This document shows positions 9,640-10,994 of a DNA stretch of 10,994 bases, piece by piece (within the stretch, counting starts at the first letter, position 1; every line of letters starts with the position of its first letter). This DNA is from Beroe ovata. Its lineage: Eukaryota > Ctenophora > Nuda > Beroida > Beroidae. The notes beneath the pieces were generated by a model. It was not told the origin of the DNA. It saw only the letters and a program-made list of their open reading frames with translations, and did no database searches. The translations under genes and the position numbers were made by a program. Where the stretch lies: positions 525,849 through 536,842 of the forward strand of contig CAMPET010000021.1 of the NCBI GenBank assembly GCA_946803715.1, read 5' to 3'.

Positions 9640-9743
9640 ACTATACCAAGACAAATGACAGAGATATAGTGTTAATTTCATACTGCACAGGGCAAAGGCA
9701 TTATCTAGGTTAATTTGCACGTGTTTACACGTCTTGGTATAGT
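9640..9743. mobile_element. Possible MITE-like unit with 13-bp inverted ends
   Basis: ACTATACCAAGAC at 9640-9652 is the exact reverse complement of GTCTTGGTATAGT at 9731-9743. The 104-bp unit has no coding sequence. No target-site duplication is obvious at the flanks, so it may be a degraded MITE or a chance inverted repeat. Confidence 0.4.
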
Positions 9744-9770
9744 ACCTACAGTTTGAACTGCTGCTGCTCA

Positions 9771-9827
9771 GTTATTGTATGCATCTCACGTTATTGTATG
9801 CATCACACGTTATTGTATGCATCTCAC
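9771..9827. repeat. 19-bp tandem repeat, 3 copies
   Basis: GTTATTGTATGCATCTCAC is repeated at 9771, 9790 and 9809, with one base difference in the middle copy. A partial fourth copy (GTTAT) follows. Confidence 0.9.
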
Positions 9828-10381
9828 GTTATACAGACTTATTAAGGCATTCCCACAATAGGAAAGAAAGCGATGCCTGGTTAAGTTTGTCACTGGAAGT
9901 GTAATACAAAGTGAGTGATAGAGTATAACATAGATAAGTTACCTAACCTTTATACACAATATGGAACACTTTGTGCCGCTGTAAATTACACAGACACACA
10001 CACTGAGAATTGTTATCACAACTGCAACTGGACAAGAATTCTCATCTTTCTAGACGATATGACGTATATAATAATCCACATGCACACACTTCTCACCTTC
10101 TGTAAGGTTTGAGGATGGGAGCCCCCTCTCTCGACACAGTTTTCCTGTAGTTTCTCCCAGACAGAGCATTCATCGGGGAGTGACTCGGTAACACATCCAT
10201 CGCTTCCTCTCTTGATACGTTATCTGGTGGTTCAATAGAGGAGAATTGAGAGAGGTGGGGTATTCCTGATTGATTGACTCAATCACAGGACTGATAACAC
10301 ATACACTTACTGCCACACAAACACGCCGCGCTCTACTCCACTCACCACTCACTCACACGTGGCCCAACACATCTCACCAAC

Positions 10382-10592
10382 CTATAGGGATATCCGGGAT
10401 ACCCAGCGTGTTCTTGCTGCCAGTGGGGCTGACACTATTCGACACTGCACCTGGTGTGGGTAGCGGCACCATGAGCGTGTTTGACGACTGTCTCTCCACG
10501 GTACGGTCCACGACAATACTCCCTCCTTTACTCTCATCCTCCGTCCGACTCCGCTTCCGCTCCTTCTCCGTCGACGACTTACGACCGTGAGC
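10382..10592 (-). CDS. Exon E2: basic, Ser/Thr-rich linker between the N-terminus and GAF-A of the phosphodiesterase
   Basis: This segment is open, GC-rich and CpG-rich, and stands out from AT-rich surroundings. The acceptor is GTCGTCAG|GCTCAC, with an exact TACTAAC about 20 nt upstream. It joins E1 in phase 0. It encodes 70 residues plus one base: a basic charged stretch (EKERKRSRTEDE), then VERQSSNTLMVPLPTPG, then a Ser/Pro/Gly/Asn-rich tail ending GIPDIPI. Low complexity and charge suggest a disordered linker, as expected between the N-terminal segment and GAF-A in PDE5/PDE11. No sequence homology is recognised. The chosen donor TATAG|GTTGGT leaves one base, which exactly completes the first codon (GAA) of E3. 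A donor 5 nt downstream (TTG|GTGAGA) matches the consensus better, but joining it to E3 creates a stop, so it would need an unseen exon. Confidence 0.65.
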
Positions 10593-10782
10593 CTGACGAC
10601 ATTTGTTACACGGGTTAGTAGCGACTCACGTGAAGTATGCTAAAATTGATGCGGGAGTGTGACGGATCAATTACAAAAGTGAGAAGATTCAAAACAGATG
10701 ATAGGTTAGATGATAGGGAGACTCCAGTCACTGGCCCAGGGCCCATGAGTGGCCGTCGTATCAAATACAGGATAGTAAATAC
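10593..10782 (-). other. Intron between E1 and E2 (190 nt)
   Basis: This short GT...AG intron has donor GTATTT after CAG and acceptor GTCGTCAG. A TACTAAC heptamer is read on the minus strand at 10620-10614, about 20 nt before the acceptor, which is ideal branch-point spacing. One CACGTG E-box lies at 10627-10632. Nothing else was recognised. Confidence 0.7.
10614..10620 (-). promoter_or_regulatory. Putative splicing branch point before E2 (TACTAAC)
   Basis: An exact TACTAAC on the minus strand about 20 nt before the GTCGTCAG acceptor of E2. It matches the arrangement before E1 and supports E2 as a real exon. Confidence 0.6.
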
Positions 10783-10918
10783 CTGGTACCAGTGCTCGTA
10801 GAGCTCCTTCAAGTCTGTCTCGGAGAGGTGCTGCACCACATACTTCTGGAGGAATGCAGGATGCTCCTCCAGGTACCGCTCAACATTGGGTTCCGTTAGT
10901 GGCATGCGGACCACACAG
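10783..10918 (-). CDS. Exon E1: N-terminal segment of a PDE11/PDE5-like cyclic-nucleotide phosphodiesterase
   Basis: This is the most 5' exon of the gene in the window. It reads in one frame from an acceptor (ATTGCAG, intron side) to a donor CAG|GTATTT, and ends on a complete codon (phase 0). The first in-frame ATG is at 10905-10903 and gives 41 residues, including VERYLEEHPAFLQKYVVQ and ending YEHWYQ. From memory, human PDE11A starts with a similar segment (VETFLDRHPELFEDYL), and PDE5A has a comparable one, so this looks like the family's short amphipathic N-terminal region. A TACTAAC branch-point sequence lies about 20 nt before the acceptor. The frame is open back to the acceptor (C-V-V-R before the Met), so an upstream exon outside the window may add 5' UTR or more coding sequence. 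The exon call is fairly sure. Use of this ATG as the start is less sure. Confidence 0.8.
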
Positions 10919-10935
10919 CTGCAATGTCTACTGTC

Positions 10936-10942
10936 AGTTAGT
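10936..10942 (-). promoter_or_regulatory. Putative splicing branch point before E1 (TACTAAC)
   Basis: An exact TACTAAC on the minus strand, followed about 20 nt later by ATTGCAG. Upstream of it is a pyrimidine-rich run (10994-10965 on this strand: C/T almost throughout). This marks E1 as preceded by an intron rather than by a promoter. Confidence 0.6.
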
Positions 10943-10994
10943 ACTCCTCATTCGGCTAATTGGACGGAAGGGGAGGTGAAGGGAGGAGAGGGGG

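Larger units (their letters stand above)
4772..10381 (-). other. Large intron between E2 and E3 (about 5.6 kb)
   Basis: This stretch contains no exon I can identify. Its short open frames on both strands lack recognisable domains, and most begin at non-ATG codons. It contains the repeats and hairpins listed separately, an AC microsatellite, a perfect TGACGTCA at 7882-7889 and several CACGTG sites. E2 and E3 are phase-compatible if joined directly. An additional small exon cannot be excluded, because PDE11 proteins often have a longer linker before GAF-A. Confidence 0.6.

Noticed and set aside
9771-9827. Three 19-bp repeats considered as a CRISPR array
   Set aside because: The repeats are directly adjacent with no spacers, and the window is eukaryotic.
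10270-10590. Plus-strand open frame of 106 codons
   Set aside because: It is opposite E2 and is explained by that exon's high GC content. It has no recognisable domain and no supporting splice sites.
10945-10994. CCAAT-like motif and C/T-rich tract considered as a promoter for the gene
   Set aside because: With TACTAAC and a CAG acceptor immediately downstream, the tract fits a 3' splice region better than a core promoter.

Overview
The window is eukaryotic, and almost certainly from an animal. It is AT-rich, has many simple repeats, and has no long open reading frame. The only recognisable coding sequence is split into short exons separated by introns with consensus GT...AG ends. All recognised exons lie on the minus strand and belong to one gene: the N-terminal part of a GAF-domain cyclic-nucleotide phosphodiesterase of the PDE5/6/11 group, closest to PDE11 in the residues I can compare from memory. 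That family is typical of metazoans. The microsatellites, possible MITE-like elements and unresolved base at 4186 fit a draft assembly, perhaps of a non-bilaterian such as a sponge. That species guess is weak.

Layout in transcript order (minus strand, right to left). E1 (10918-10783) encodes the short N-terminal helical segment. A 190-nt intron follows. E2 (10592-10382) encodes a basic, Ser/Thr-rich, probably disordered linker. A 5.6-kb intron (10381-4772) follows. E3 (4771-4573) encodes the end of the linker, with a kinase-type RRRS site, and the first half of GAF-A. A 1.8-kb intron (4572-2762) follows. E4 (2761-2611) encodes the next part of GAF-A and ends in ...NIPDAYQ at a strong donor. 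The rest of GAF-A, GAF-B and the catalytic HD domain must lie beyond position 1. Reading phases agree at all three junctions (0, 1, 2), which supports a single gene model.

Positions 1-2610 are the start of the next intron, which is at least 2.6 kb. I found no further exon there. The introns hold microsatellites, short tandem duplications, a 77-bp near-perfect palindrome (3191-3267), a possible MITE-like inverted-repeat unit (9640-9743), a 27-bp minisatellite that reads as a 9-residue repeat (9291-9380), and clusters of TGTACAATGTACA-type palindromes. No tRNA, rRNA, CRISPR array, bacterial operon or complete mobile element was recognised.

No new multi-gene system is visible. The items most worth a second look are the PDE11-like gene model, the 77-bp intronic hairpin, the recurrence of CACGTG E-boxes, and the exact TACTAAC branch-point sequences before E1 and E2.
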